This document shows, in pieces, positions 35,508 through 48,026 of a stretch of 64,000 nucleotides of DNA (position 1 is its first letter; each line of letters opens with the position of its first letter). The translations under genes and the position numbers were made by a program. This DNA comes from Phycomyces nitens. Its lineage: Eukaryota > Mucoromycota > Mucoromycetes > Mucorales > Phycomycetaceae. The stretch covers positions 5,518,001 through 5,582,000 of the forward strand of contig JAHRBC010000001.1 in assembly GCA_022702545.1 (NCBI GenBank). Direction: 5' to 3'. The notes under the pieces are model-generated. The model saw only the letters and a list, made by a program, of their open reading frames with translations, had not been told where the DNA came from and made no database searches.

Positions 35508-36267
35508 AAAGAAAACCAACATATATATATATCTATTTCTTTCATCTAGCATAAACACCTTTATCTTTCTTTCTTTAGGTGATCCACCAAGTTCCATAGA
35601 TTGTACAAATAATGTCTCTTTCTTTAAATCTTCTGTCTTTATAAATCTATACTTTTTTGTCCTATAATAATCTCCTTGCTTTAAAGTAATTGCATGTTTC
35701 TGGCTTCTGTTTTTGACATTGACAAGCCACGTGAAAGAAAATCCAGAGACCTTGTGTTAGCCCTTACCCCCCACCCCCTGGTTAATCATGGCTGTAAGAC
35801 AAGCCTAGATGTTAATAAATGACAACTGCGTGTCTGGCCCAAGATAATAATAATAACAACAACAATATCCTTTGGATATCCATAATCACCTCTTTGGATT
35901 TTAAATCATAAAGACTGTCGCGATGGAAACCGTCAATGGAGTGAATGCTGACTTTCCATTTAAAGACATGTGGGTTTCATTGTATTTTATTTATTTATCT
36001 ATTTATCTATTTATCTATCTATCTATCTATATCAATTGAATCCTACAAGAGTATGATACCCAGTTGTGCTTAAATTCTGTACACAGTTTCATATCTAGTC
36101 ACTTTTTTAATATTTAAAGGCTGCCAAATGGTGTACAATCCATCTGGGATAAATATTGGAATCTTCCTCTTTTTCTTCTTTCATTATTATTAGGTTACCA
36201 ATAGAGAACAGTAAAGTATAGAAAGAAAGCCATTGACTCTCCTATTCAACAATATATTTGTTGCAAA

Positions 36268-36321
<54 letters not shown>

Positions 36322-37113
36322 GAAACAGCGTTTATAAGCTTGATAGATCTCCATTGAAATTATACAATTAAAAAAAAAGAAAAGAAAGAAAAGCCCTGAA
36401 ATCTTATTGTCACATCATTCTCCTTGGTGGGCTTTGCTTTTACGCCAACGACTATAATTATTACTATATATCATTTTGTCAATATATAATATTATAATCA
36501 TAAACCTTGTTTTAGCATTTAGAAATAAGCCATATATATTATTGTAATTAAATGATTACAACAAGGTTTGTGAGTATCAAAATATCAATTCAAACTAATC
36601 GTAATCAAACATATGCTATATTTTATCATTCGTTATTAATGTCATCATGCATCCTTGTATTTCACCCTTTTGCCAAAGTCATATATCCAGGCACCGGGCA
36701 TTCGAAATAGAATCCAAACCTAAAAATGACATGCGCACTTGATTTATATATAAAAAAAATTACGTTTATTTAAATCCAAAAGTATGGGTTTCAACTCTAT
36801 TCATACACTTTCTATTTTTGGTATATTGGATACCTTAATATGTTTCTCTTGTCGCTAAATAAATCTCCAGGGCACCATTAAAAATGACATCAAAGGCTCC
36901 AAGATAGTGTTTCTACTTGAGATTGAGACGATGCTATAGTTTTTTTTTGAGCTAATGAAAATGAATTCCTAGACAAGCAATATAAAAAAAAAGAGTAAAA
37001 TTTGGTCAAGGGGATTTAGTTGAAAGGTACTGTGTCCCACAGCTCGTTTTAAAGAAACTCCAAAAACACACACGCACACACACAAAGGCCATTCCAAACG
37101 ACCGCTTTACCTA
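35508..37113. other. Intergenic region with long AAT microsatellite
   Basis: Downstream of the flippase gene. (TATC)n/TTTATCTA at 35990-36030, then the AAT array, then AT-rich sequence and a CACA run at 37064-37085. No coding relic recognised before 37114. Confidence 0.45.
36268..36321 (+). repeat. (AAT)18 microsatellite
   Basis: About 54 bp of uninterrupted AAT units, the longest perfect trinucleotide array in the window. Confidence 0.9.
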
Positions 37114-37830
37114 TTGGAAAAGCTTTCAAGATATAAAGTAACATGCGACAAGACACCTGCCAATAGATACTCTAATTGTCTAACTGCTGCTTGTGTCAAA
37201 ACTGCTACTGTATACACAGACAATATCGTCGAGTGTTTTGAACTTGGAATGAAAGCATCAATTGTGCATGATATTATAAAGTTGTTCGTAAACATAACTA
37301 TACATACAAAATATTGTTCATTCATACTGCTATCAATACGTTTGTGAAGGGATTTTGGTCTGGCCAGATAGACTTCCGGAAATTTATAACAATGAAAAGC
37401 CAGCTATTGAAAAGATCTGTACTGATGTTCTGTCAATGTATATGCCTAAGCCTGTAACGCTTGTAAGCCTGTTTGTCTAGAATTATAAGAAAGATGAAGA
37501 AAAAAAGCCAATACTTCCACGCTTGTTTTCGTCATGTCCTGTGCCTTCACTGAAATGTAGGTTCATAACGCTCAACCCCAACTATATTTCAGTTTTTGCT
37601 AGCATAAGACTCCCAGTTACGTACAAAGGCAAATATGAAATGTTCAACATGACATTTGATTTCAAGAGACTCGGACTAAGCAGGTAAGATGCTTGACAAA
37701 TTGTGTAATATCTAGTACGTAAAAATTCTTACTAACAAAGATCTTTGTCATAGTAGCTTCCAAGACCTAAAAGATCCAAACAAGGAGACAAAATTAATGC
37801 TTTTTATTTTCACTACATCGCCGTAACGAA
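37114..37830 (+). pseudogene. Decayed mobile-element protein, possibly the N-terminal half of a Fanzor/TnpB-like nuclease
   Basis: A first frame (37114..37270) reads CVKTATVYTDNIVECFEL. After a one-base shift, a second frame runs from about 37300 to 37682: VCEGILVWPDRLPEIYNN, one in-frame TAG at about 37479, then LPRLFSSC, PSLKCRFITLNPN, PVTYKGKYEMFNM and FDFKRLGLSR, which ends at a GTAAGA donor. An exon after a CATAG acceptor (37754) continues FQDLKDPNKETKLMLF. The succession RFIxxN...FDFKRLG...L resembles my memory of multicopy Mucoromycota proteins of the Fanzor/TnpB type, upstream of their RuvC part. The catalytic RuvC acidic residues and zinc finger are not seen here. Frame breaks show it is dead. 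Confidence 0.4.
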
Positions 37831-38526
37831 CACGGTTTCCCTTTTTTTGGGATTTAGATTTTTACAGCTAAAGTCTGTACAAACATCTCATTTGGTCCTA
37901 CTTCTCTTTTTTGCTTGTCTTAAAAAAAAACCAACGTCGTCTCAATCTCAAGTAGAAACACTGTAGGCTTGACATTTACACTGCCATTGATCTCAATTTA
38001 ATAAATTCTACGAAAGATACCCAAATGACTCCAATATCTGTTTATTGGCCATTTCTCCACCAAATTCAAAAAGTTTCATTATTAGCATTTCATCCAAGAT
38101 TTTTAATTGTTAATAATAATAATAATAATAAACATCAAGCCCTCTATTTATTTTTATATTCAAGCTTGAAACAAAATTAACAGTGTTGAATTCAAATGTA
38201 GGAATATCCAATGTTGTAAAAAATTATAATATATATTTATTTAAAGTGCCGATCATGACGTATAAGCCAGCACACAGCTACTCACACACACACACACGCC
38301 CACTTGTTGATGGATGTACACGCATAAGCCCACTCTATATTTCTAGAGAGAGAAAGAGAGAGCCAAATAAATAAATACCAGACAGTTAGATAGAAAGAGA
38401 GAAAGATATTTTGTGTGTGTGTGTGTATAGTTTGACCTGGTATAGTTTTGCTGCATAATAATTCGTATATTAATAAGATATACTTTATAATTATACACTT
38501 TATTTCTATTGTCGAATTGTAATAAG
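37831..38526. other. Spacer and promoter region of CSN7
   Basis: AT-rich with (AAT)n at 38112-38132, CA repeat 38283-38300, GA repeat 38344-38362 and GT repeat 38413-38428 shortly before the CSN7 start. It may include the unreadable end of the preceding relic. Confidence 0.45.
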
Positions 38527-39563
38527 ATGAGCGATTCAACCCTATCTTTCAACCAACGAATCCAACCCTTTGTTCTCTTGGCAAAGTCAGTCAAGGGCAT
38601 TGCTACCGGGCAGCTGATTATGGACTGTCTGGCTGCTCCAGGTGTCTATGTCTTTGAAGAGCTCTACCAATCACCAAACGTAATCAAGGTCAGTTGAATC
38701 CCAAAAAGATCTACTCGAAAAAAAAAGGGGGAAAGAATCCAAACCGTTTCTCATCTAATGTCTAGGCTGCTGCTCTTCCCGAGGTAGCACCTTATCATTC
38801 CTTGCTGCGCGTGTTTCTCTATGGCACCTATCGCGACTATGTAGGTAAGGAATAAGAAAGCAAGCAAACGCAATGAACCAAGCATAATGAGATTCAAATT
38901 GTTTGAAATGCATAGACAACAAGGCCAATCTACCTGAATTATCCCCTGCGCAATTGACCAAACTCAAACATCTTTCAATTGTTTCCTTGTCTGAAAAAAA
39001 CAAGGCAAGTAAACTATGATTGTCTGTAAAGTATCTCAGATGGTTTAACCAGTCGTGGATCGATAACTTCACAGACCCTTCCATACGAGCTGCTGAAACT
39101 TTATCTCGATATTCCAACTGTACGCGCTCTGGAAGACTTGATTATCGATGCATTCTACCAAAATATTCTTCAAGGAAAGCTCGACCAACGTCAACAGCAA
39201 CTTCAAGTAGAGCGTGCAATGGGAAGGGACCAAGAAGAGAGCCAGATAGAAGAGACCTTGGCTATCCTTGAGGCTTGGTCTACCAGAACAGGCGAATTGT
39301 TGACAGAGATTGATCGCACGGTTCAGACAGTTCAGGAAGAAATGGAAAAAGATCAGTGTGAACGTGAACAGTATGATAAACAGATTGCAGCTGTCCAGCG
39401 CTTGGTCCAGAATCAAAGAAACTTGACCATAGACGACAAAGGCAAAGAAAAGACCGGAATAACTGGAAACGGAAGACGCGATACTGGAAACGAGTATGAT
39501 GATTATAATTATGGAAACCAGGATTTTTCTGACAGAGTAGGAGGTAGAGCAAAGAAGAGGTAA
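38527..39563 (+). CDS. CSN7: COP9 signalosome complex subunit 7 (PCI domain)
   Basis: Four exons (38527..38688, 38766..38844, 38916..39004, 39075..39563) encode 272 residues, a normal CSN7 length. CSN removes Nedd8 from cullin-RING ubiquitin ligases. Family landmarks are FVLLAKSVKGIA, APGVYVFEELYQSPNV, YGTYRDYVDNKANLPELS, KLKHLSIVSL and LEDLIIDAFYQNILQGKLDQR of the PCI winged helix, followed by a coiled-coil tail. Intron 3 (39005..39074) begins GCAAGT directly after GAAAAAAACAAG; only this site joins to TLPYELL in the frame demanded by homology. A GT four bases downstream would give an unrelated frame. The C-terminal tail is rich in Gly/Asp/Tyr/Asn and basic at the end. Confidence 0.93.
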
Positions 39564-42500
39564 GGATATATGATTTATGGCTATTGGGAATATGGTCAAT
39601 GAAGAAGAGGGTCATGGAATATATGCATATATGAATATATATTCAATTCAGTAGGGCCTCAAAACGGTTTATGGCGGGAAGAACCTAAGAACACAAACAA
39701 ACAAAAGAGGGGGAGACGTTGTTAATTCATATATCTTAAAGAAGCTGTATTTTTTTGTATTTTTCATTAGAGGTGAAGGATACCAATACGATTTCTGATA
39801 ATCTACTGCTTGAATACAAAGTACATAAAAAAAACAAGTATATGGCCCGAGGAAAAAAGAATGTTTAAAGAGTCTTGAGAAGCAATTACCAAGCTGATCA
39901 AGTGCTTTGAATAAAGGCAAAGTATAGTATAATTGTATTAATACTTTGGTTTATGGCTATAATCAAGAACTCCTAAATATAAGTCTTTGAATTTATTATC
40001 ATTGTTATTGTTATAAAAAGAAGAGACTATTTATCTCACACATATTCTTGACGTGTCTTGATGGGGAAATGTAAATAGAATGAAACATTTATTAAACAAT
40101 ACTTTCTTGAGTACTAGAGTAATGGCTGCAAAATATGGTATAAAAGACATTATCCAAGTAGCTAATATTATTGCATATATCCAAACCAAAAGTCTTTTTT
40201 TTAAAAATTGACTTTGATAATCATAAATACATATTAAGTACCATCACACCACCAACATTTTTATCTTGATGATCTTTAGAGCAATTACTTTTTATAAAGT
40301 ACAACGGTTTTTCTTTATTTTTATCCATAGTATCTGACGAGTTATTGCTACTAATACTAAAAACTACTTTTATTAAATATTTTCTTACCAATTATTGTCT
40401 GAATATCTATAATATCATAAAACAATGTTGACTTGATCCAAATCTTACGGCCTATATGTTTTTGAATCGCTCTAGAGAAAAAGGCTTGTATTGTTTATTA
40501 TCCAAGGTGTTTGGATTACTAGAACAAAGGGACAATGTAAATAAAGATGTAACTCTTCGTCGACAGCTAGAGAATCTCCCTCCCCCCTTTTTTTTAAAAA
40601 AAAAAAAGAAGAAGAAGCAAATGTTCGTTCCTATTTATCGACTCGGTATTTTTACAGCTCCTAAAGCTGTGAGAGCATTGAAAAGAATTTTGGTTACTTG
40701 ACAAATATATGCAGTGAAAAAAAAATCAATGAAAATTTTCAAAGATCATTTATTTAGTAGACGTGTATCCTATTGATATTTTGTTAGAGAACCGAGTAAA
40801 TGTCTGTAAAATGGTTCGTTTGAGAGGAAACAAGTGAAAAGGCAAAGAAATCGCTGTTGATTGGTGCAGCAATAACCTTTGATAAAGAGTACAAGTCCAA
40901 GAACAGCAATTTCTTAATTTCTGCGTCACTCTGGGTGGTCCGTGCATCTTTTTTATTTTATTTTGTTTTTTTTGCTCAAGAACAAGAACTTCTTTGTAAA
41001 AGACACGCAGAAGAAGCCAGAAAATAGCCAAAAGGTGACAGTAAAAGTATATACCAGGCTAAAGCAAGATATTGTTGGGCGCATATTGATATATCTGGAC
41101 TTATTGGAGTAAGTAATGATTATCAAATGTGTGAAAATATGCTGTAAAATATGACATAATTTGTGTGGTAAAACCATCTTTAAATACTATTACAAATTGG
41201 CTTAACAAAAGCTAAGTAACAAAATCTACTCAAGTAGATTTAAGTTACACTAAGATCTAAAAGCCCTATTAACACCCAGTCAAGTATTTATACACAAATC
41301 CTACAACAGACAGAATTTGAGCTCTTTTACTTTGAGAAATAAATATCAAGTAAAATTGACTTATCGTGTTTTAGTAATTTTGCTACAATTTGTATTCACA
41401 ATTGCGAAACCACTAATGGCCAAAAATATGGGTTCTATCATCCATAATATTAAGTACAATATTGATTAAACTCTTTATAGTTACAATTCAAGAAATATCA
41501 AGGAAATCTATTATAGATACTTATTTCTATGATTAAAGAAATCTAAAAAAAGGGTAATCAAAAGAATAGGACATCTTGATCTACATAATATATATCCAAA
41601 GATTTGTGGGTAGGCTGATCACCTGGATTTCATTTGAAAATATACACCCTCCATCAATAATAAAGATTTTGGATACCTTTTACCAATGATACACACTTGT
41701 TTGATAAAGTAATTCAAAGGTATTCGAGATCTCATGCCTTAAAGAGAGCCCAAGTATATATACATATATATATATTTGCAGTATTTGAGATATACAAAAC
41801 GCTAATTCATATATAAGCTTCTGTTTAAAAAGACATCTTTTTTGTATTGACAAAATATCAATACTAATAATGTACTTAGTATCTAAGGAACATGAGTAAT
41901 AATCAATATATACCACTAATATATTCCCATCTTCATAAATGTGCTTGGGTTGAAAAGGATATTTTGATTTAAGAAAAAGAAATCATAAACTCCCTTTAAA
42001 TCCCATATTGTGAGCTTTTTGGTTTCTTGCCTTTTATTTTGTTTTTTGTTTTTTTAAAAAGAAGAATTCTTTGAATACACTAGTGATAGGATACTTATTA
42101 ATTACTCTGATAATACAAGTGTAATAAAATGAAAAAAATTATAATATAATAATTCATCATTCACTTTGAAAACAAGCCCTTTGATACATGGCTATATTTA
42201 AGATGTAGGTATTTAATTGCTTATAATAAACTGAGACTGGGTTAATTTTTGAATAAAAAGGCAATATATTATTAGAGGAAATAAGTTCCCTGTTCCTTTC
42301 CAACAGGACCACTATTCATTACACAACCATGCTGTTTTTTAACAACAGATGGAAACAAGGGAAGCACATCTCTTTTTGCAGAATTGTTCTCAATAAGGCA
42401 AGTAATAACAGTTCCCTTTACATGTGTCAAATCCCAAGATTAGATTCATCGTATTCCCGATGGCCGGCATAAAAGAAAAAAGAAACTGTAGTCCTACAAG

Positions 42501-44567
42501 GCGGCCCATAATAATAATAATTGCTTTTTTTGAAACACAAGAATCAAAGTGCCCTTTGTTCTGTTTTACATTTTAATATGCTTAATGTATTTCATAATCA
42601 CTTGGCTACTGACTGTACCCCCCCTCTTTCTTTTTTTTTTTTTACTTTGGTGTTGGGATTTGATCTCTATTTCTATCTGAAAAGGAAAAGATTCTCTTTA
42701 AAGAATATATACATTACAACTCGCTACCATTTGTGTGGAGTTTAATGTAATTGATTATCTACCCTTTTTTTTATATATATGCACATTATTGAGTCCAAAG
42801 CGACGGCAATATAAGAATATTTAGAAACATTGAAGCTTCTAAACTGCTTCCGTCTGAGAACATTCATACCATTTACACGACAATTGACACGTTTATTCTG
42901 ATCATCTTCAATATTGAAATCTCTACTACCAACCATTTGGACAAATATGTAGCCCATGGAGCTGTCATTGACATTTCATCACAAATAATAAAAATCAGAT
43001 TATGGTTTAGAGCCATTGGCTTAATGTGGCTTTGGTATACGAATCTCAAATACAAATCCTTATATCAAGAAAGGTGGCTATGAAAAGAAAGACTCCAAAG
43101 AAGAATGCTTGCCGGCTGGCTTGGGTGTGTGCTTGGTGACCCTGGCCATCCTGATATGTTTTATTTCATGCACAAAGATAGTACAGCTGAACAGAAAAAA
43201 TATTAAAATGGTACACAAACAACCAAAGGATTGCTTAAACAAGGCCCAAAAGATCCAAGGAAACTTGGCCAGAGTCTAAAGTCTGATGAAATCTAGGCTG
43301 TTATTGTCAGATCACAAGTCTAAGGGGGTGGGGTGGAAATACGCTTAACAAGTATTTCAAAGAAATGGCCAAAGCCACTCTAGAATTAAAAAAAAAAAAA
43401 GGCAATATCTAGACTAACTAATATGAGCCTGCAGCTGCAAGAAATCAACTTGATGCTATTCTAGAAAACAAAGTCTAAAGGTCCATAGACTGGTGGTGGT
43501 ATCCCAAATGGCTGGTCAAGAATACCTGTAGATGTCGAGTTTCATGAACCAGGTCGACATGGCTTTTCAAAAAAGAGTTTGTAATTAAATTAAAACAAGG
43601 CCCAAAGTGTGCCTTTGAAACAAATTCAAAACACCAAATCTGTGTTCTAACTGCAAAGATGGCGACATGAAGCCTGTAGCAGTCAGGGATCCTAGGTATT
43701 TGAAGAAGAAGAAAAACGCCAGGAATTGTATGCCGTGATCTTTAGAGGAAACTTTGATCTGTTCTAGAGGCCATTGTAGAGGGAATTGTGGCAATCTTGC
43801 TGGACTCGATCACAGACAAGAGACCCGCGATTGGCAGGGTAAGGACAGTTCCCCCCATGGACCAAAAGAAAGGGGATCTTGGTGGCTAAGGATAAACAGC
43901 CAATCCTATGCACTCGTTGCTGCACCGGCCCCAATTGTGCAGGTCTTAAAGGCCATTTGGTTTGCAAGTAATTGGTTTTTTGCAAATGGGCCCATTATAG
44001 ACTAAAACACTGCATCCGAGAACTCGGACTTGAATCATACTTTCCTTATTAGGCAATCAAGGCAAAGAAAAGGAAGAATTGGGCAAAAATGGAGGCATCA
44101 GGACCAAGGACGATGTGTGTAGCCGATTTAAATGAAACAAAATAAAATGATTATTTTATCAAACTCCTACTGCCAATTGGTGCTCTAGATTTCATGGAAT
44201 TCTCTAGAGCATTGCTGATTTAAGATAAAGAAGACGCAATGTGGCTAAATGCAATGAATTACTTTTTATTTATTTTGAAACCAGCCTTTTGGCAGCAACT
44301 GAAGTGTGGCAAAAAAAAAAGAAGAAGCAATCTAGGTGGATTCTCACGACACTCTCTGTCTGACGTCACGCGTATATGATTGAAAGCCAGAATAGCTTGG
44401 GGTTCTGGATTAGGCGCTTATTGCTGGAAAAAGGATTTGAAGCCATTTAATTGTCAGGGCGTGTCGTTTGTGTATTATTATTATTTATATATGTATATGC
44501 AATCCACGGAAACCACTCGCTGCAACCTTGGGTCTACCAATTAAAGTTTCGGGTCTTTCCATTTGGC
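39564..44567. other. 5-kb gene-poor region with coding fragments of unknown origin
   Basis: Apart from the dispersed repeat at 41.2 kb I find no intact gene. Short coding-like blocks occur: + strand around 40835-40950 (for example KKSLLIGAAITFDKEY), - strand around 42275-42420 (TVITCLIENNSAKRDVLPLF) and - strand 42742-43055 (ICDEMSMTAPWATYLSKW, then after a frameshift VNCRVNGMNVLRRK). They are in different frames with no shared family that I recognise and are likely transposon debris. A/T homopolymers and AAT runs are common; a G/C-richer stretch lies at 43560-44110. Confidence 0.4.
41158..41396 (+). repeat. Dispersed repeat, copy A
   Basis: About 235 bp, roughly 85% identical by eye to the reverse complement of 60209-60447. 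It includes the shared GGTAAAACCA end, a near-palindrome around AATCTACTC (41225-41242), TATTTATACACAAATCCTAC and TTTTAGTAATTTTGCTACA. No coding potential in common. It may be a non-autonomous element or LTR/SINE-like fragment. Confidence 0.8.
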
Positions 44568-44575
44568 TATAAAAG
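44568..44575 (+). promoter_or_regulatory. Probable TATA box of the aminopeptidase gene
   Basis: TATAAAAG in the context GGCTATAAAAGC, 55 bp before the ATG; a CCAAT (44537-44541) lies about 30 bp further upstream. Confidence 0.6.
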
Positions 44576-44629
44576 CACAAAGTCGTTTCTTGTGTTCCCA
44601 CTTCCACTCTTCTTCACAAACATCAAAAA

Positions 44630-47600
44630 ATGTGCAAACCATCTGCCCAGACTCCTGTTAGACAGATCCTCCCTACCAATGTCAAGCCAGTTCACTATGA
44701 TCTGTCCCTCAAGCCAAATCTCAAGACATTTGTGTTCCATGGCCGTGTCAAAGTAGAGTAAGTGGTTGGTAAACCTAAATGACGTCTATTGACCACAAAT
44801 CCAGCCTTGAGATCAAGGAAGAGACTACAACCATTGTTCTTAACACCCACGATGTCAAGATCCATTCGGCCACCATTTCATCCTCCCACCTCAAGACAGA
44901 GTCCATGTAAGAATCCCAGCCGACCCATGATCGAAACCCAGACTAACATATATTTATCACACAAAATAGTCAGACTGCCACTGACATTGTCTATGACGAA
45001 AAGAAGGATCTTGCCACAATGACTTTCCAGGAATCCCTCAAGGCACACACAATCGCTGTCTTGGATATTGTGTTTGAAGGTGTCCTGAACGATCAGATGG
45101 CTGGTTTCTATCGTTCGTCCTACAAGGATGACAATGGTGAGGTCCAGTACCTTGCAACCACTCAATTTGAAGCCACGGATGCCAGACGCGCCTTTCCTTG
45201 TTGGGATGAGGTATTCATGTTCTCTACACATTACCAAAATCACTAAACATATCAACCTCTTTTACAAATCTATCAGCCTTCTCTCAAGGCCACCTTTGAC
45301 GTCACATTGATCGTCCCTGATCACTTGACCGCCCTATCCAACATGAACGTTTTGTCAGAGAAGCCCTATCACGAAGTAGGCAAGGGAACCGAGGTTGGCA
45401 AGATTGAAGGCAAACACGAAGGCAAGGAGGTTGGACCTATTACTCTCAAGGAAGTAAAGTATGCAACCACTCCCCTCATGAGCACATACCTTTTGGCGTT
45501 TGTGATTGGTCCCTTTGAGTACATCGAAGCCTTTACCTCGGGCGAACACAACGGTCAGCCCATTCGTTCCCGCGTCTATGCTCTTCCTGGTTCAGTTGAA
45601 CAGGGTCGCCATGCTCTCAATGTGTGTGTCTTGGCCTTGGAGTACTTTGCAAAGGTGTTTGGAGAGGCATACCCATTGCCCAAGGTCGACATGGTTGCAA
45701 TCCCAGATTTCGAGGCTGGTGCCATGGAGAACTGGGGTCTCATCACATACCGTACAGTTGCTCTCTTGTTTGACGAAAAGTCATCTTCTATTGTTTTCAA
45801 GAAGAGCACTGCCTACACTGTCTGTCACGAACTTGCCCATCAGTGGTTTGGCAACTTGGTACGTTTTTTAAAAACAAACGCTTGAATGTTCATGAGGGAG
45901 GAACCACAGCTAATTCAAATGTTCATTTCTAAACAGGTTACAATGGAGTGGTGGGATCATTTGTGGCTGAATGAAGGTTTTGCCACCTGGGTTGGATGGT
46001 TGGCTGTTGACAACATCTTCCCTGACTGGGATGTATGGACCTCGTTTGTCAATGAAGACATGCCCAGAGCTCTCAACCTTGATGCTCTCCGTTCCTCCCA
46101 TCCCATCGAGGTTGCGGTCAATGACCCCGCAGAGATCCACCAGATCTTTGATGCTATTTCTTACTACAAGGGTGCCAGTGTCATCCGTATGTTGAGTTCA
46201 TGGCTGGGTGTCGAGACTTTCTTGGCCGGTGTCAGACGCTACCTCCACCGCCACAAGTTGAGCAATGCATCCACCAATGATCTCTGGATTGCCCTCAGTG
46301 AGGAAGCTGGTGTGGATGTTTCCAACTTCATGACCCTGTGGACCAAGCGTGTGGGCGTGAGTATTAAGATGGGGCTGGTGGTGGTGATTAATGAACAGTT
46401 GAGAAATGGTGCTCATGATTTGTTTATATCTATAGTATCCCGTATTGAAGGTCCAGCAAGACGATCCCCTGTCTTTCCAGGTCACCCAGTCCCGCTACCT
46501 GTCTACTGGTGATCTCAAAGAAGAAGAAGACGAGACTGTCTGGTGGGCCCCTCTTGGTGTCCTCACTCCCGAAAAGGTTGAAAGCTGGACATTGACCGAA
46601 AAGACCCAGAGCTTTGATTTGCCTACCGAGACATTGTTCAAGCTCAATGCCAACCAGACTGCTGTCTATCGTGTCAACTACCCCATTGACATCATCCGCA
46701 AGTTTGCCGATGAGATTAAAAAGGAGAACAACGGCTTCCTTCATAACACCTCGGACCGTGTTGGTCTTTTGGCTGATTCTGGCAACCTCTGTGTCAGTGG
46801 TGAGCAGACCACGGCTGCCTTCCTTGAATTGGCTGAAGCATTTGAGAACGAGACTGATTACTTGTAAGTTTTATATTGCCAAATGTCTTTCTCATGAAAA
46901 AAAGAAAAGAAAGAAGATACTCATGTTTCAAAATACAGCGTCTGGTCTCAGTTGAGCACTCACCTCGGAAACATTCTGTCCACATGGTACGGCCAGCCTA
47001 CTGCCGTCCGTAACGCCATCAAAGGTCTTCGTCGTAGTCTGTTTGCCCCTGTTGCTCATCGCCTGGGCTGGGAGTTTGCCCCTACTGATGACTATCTCAC
47101 CAACATCCTACGTGTCCTTGCTCTGTCCAATGCTGGTCGCTCCAACGATAAACTCACAATCGAAGAAGCCAAGCGTCGCTTCTGGCTCTACGCCGCCGGT
47201 GATTCTGATGTCCTCCACCCCAACCTGCGTGGTCCAGTCTACAGCATCGTGCTCCGTGCTGCTGAAGATGAAGCCGAGGAGACCCGTCTGTGGGAAGAAA
47301 TCCACAAGATTTACCATGACCAGTCTATTCCTACCGATCAGCGTCTGATTGCCTTGAGTGCACTTGGTGGAGCCAAGAGCCCTGTCCTTATTAACCGATA
47401 CCTCCAGATGGGCTTGGACGACAATGAAGTCCGTGGTCAGGATTCCATCTACGTCTTCCGTGCTCTGTCAGCCAACCCTGAGGCTTGCGATATCTTCTGG
47501 GACTTCTTCTCCCAAAACTACGACATGTTGCATGCAAAGTTCTCAAAGTCTCTTTCTTTGTTTGGATCTGCTGTCCGTTCGGTCGTCAGTGGTTTCACTT

Positions 47601-47773
47601 CTCTTGAAAAGATTGCAGAAATTGAAGCCTTCTTTGCCGACAAAGATACCCATGAGTATGCTCGTCCTCTCCAGCAGGCCATTGAAGGTGCCAAGGTGAA
47701 TGGAAAGTGGGTCCAGCGCGACCATGAATCTGTTGCTGCCTGGGTCGATAGAAACGGCAGCCGTTTTGCTTAA
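44630..47773 (+). CDS. APE2: M1-family metallo-aminopeptidase (Ape2/puromycin-sensitive type)
   Basis: Seven exons (44630..44757, 44805..44906, 44970..45210, 45277..45858, 45937..46356, 46436..46863, 46939..47773) encode 911 residues. The zinc peptidase removes N-terminal amino acids from peptides. Substrate-binding GAMEN is at 305-309, and the zinc site HELAH (341-345) plus Glu364 in LNEGFATW is complete, with one intron between them. The C-terminal ERAP1-like helical domain fills about 540-911. No signal peptide or transmembrane segment is seen, so a cytosolic location is likely, as for yeast Ape2/Aap1 and animal puromycin-sensitive aminopeptidase. All introns are GT-AG and 46-79 bp. A TATA box and CCAAT box precede the start. 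Its 3' end faces the TMEM33-like gene 250 bp away. Confidence 0.97.
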
Positions 47774-48026
47774 TTCAAAACCAAAATGAAGAGAGAATTA
47801 TGTTGTAAAGAAAGCAACGATTGTAAATAGAATTTCTTATTTTTGATTTTTTTTTTAAAAAAAAGAAAAGAACAAGTGCACAGACACACAGAGAAAGAGA
47901 AAGAAACTCTGGTGTTTCTATCCTTATTCTTCTTTTTTTGTCTTTGATATAAAAATATATCTCGTTATTCCACACACACTGTTTATATTTTTTATTAAGT
48001 AATTAAATGAGATGTATTTGTGATCT

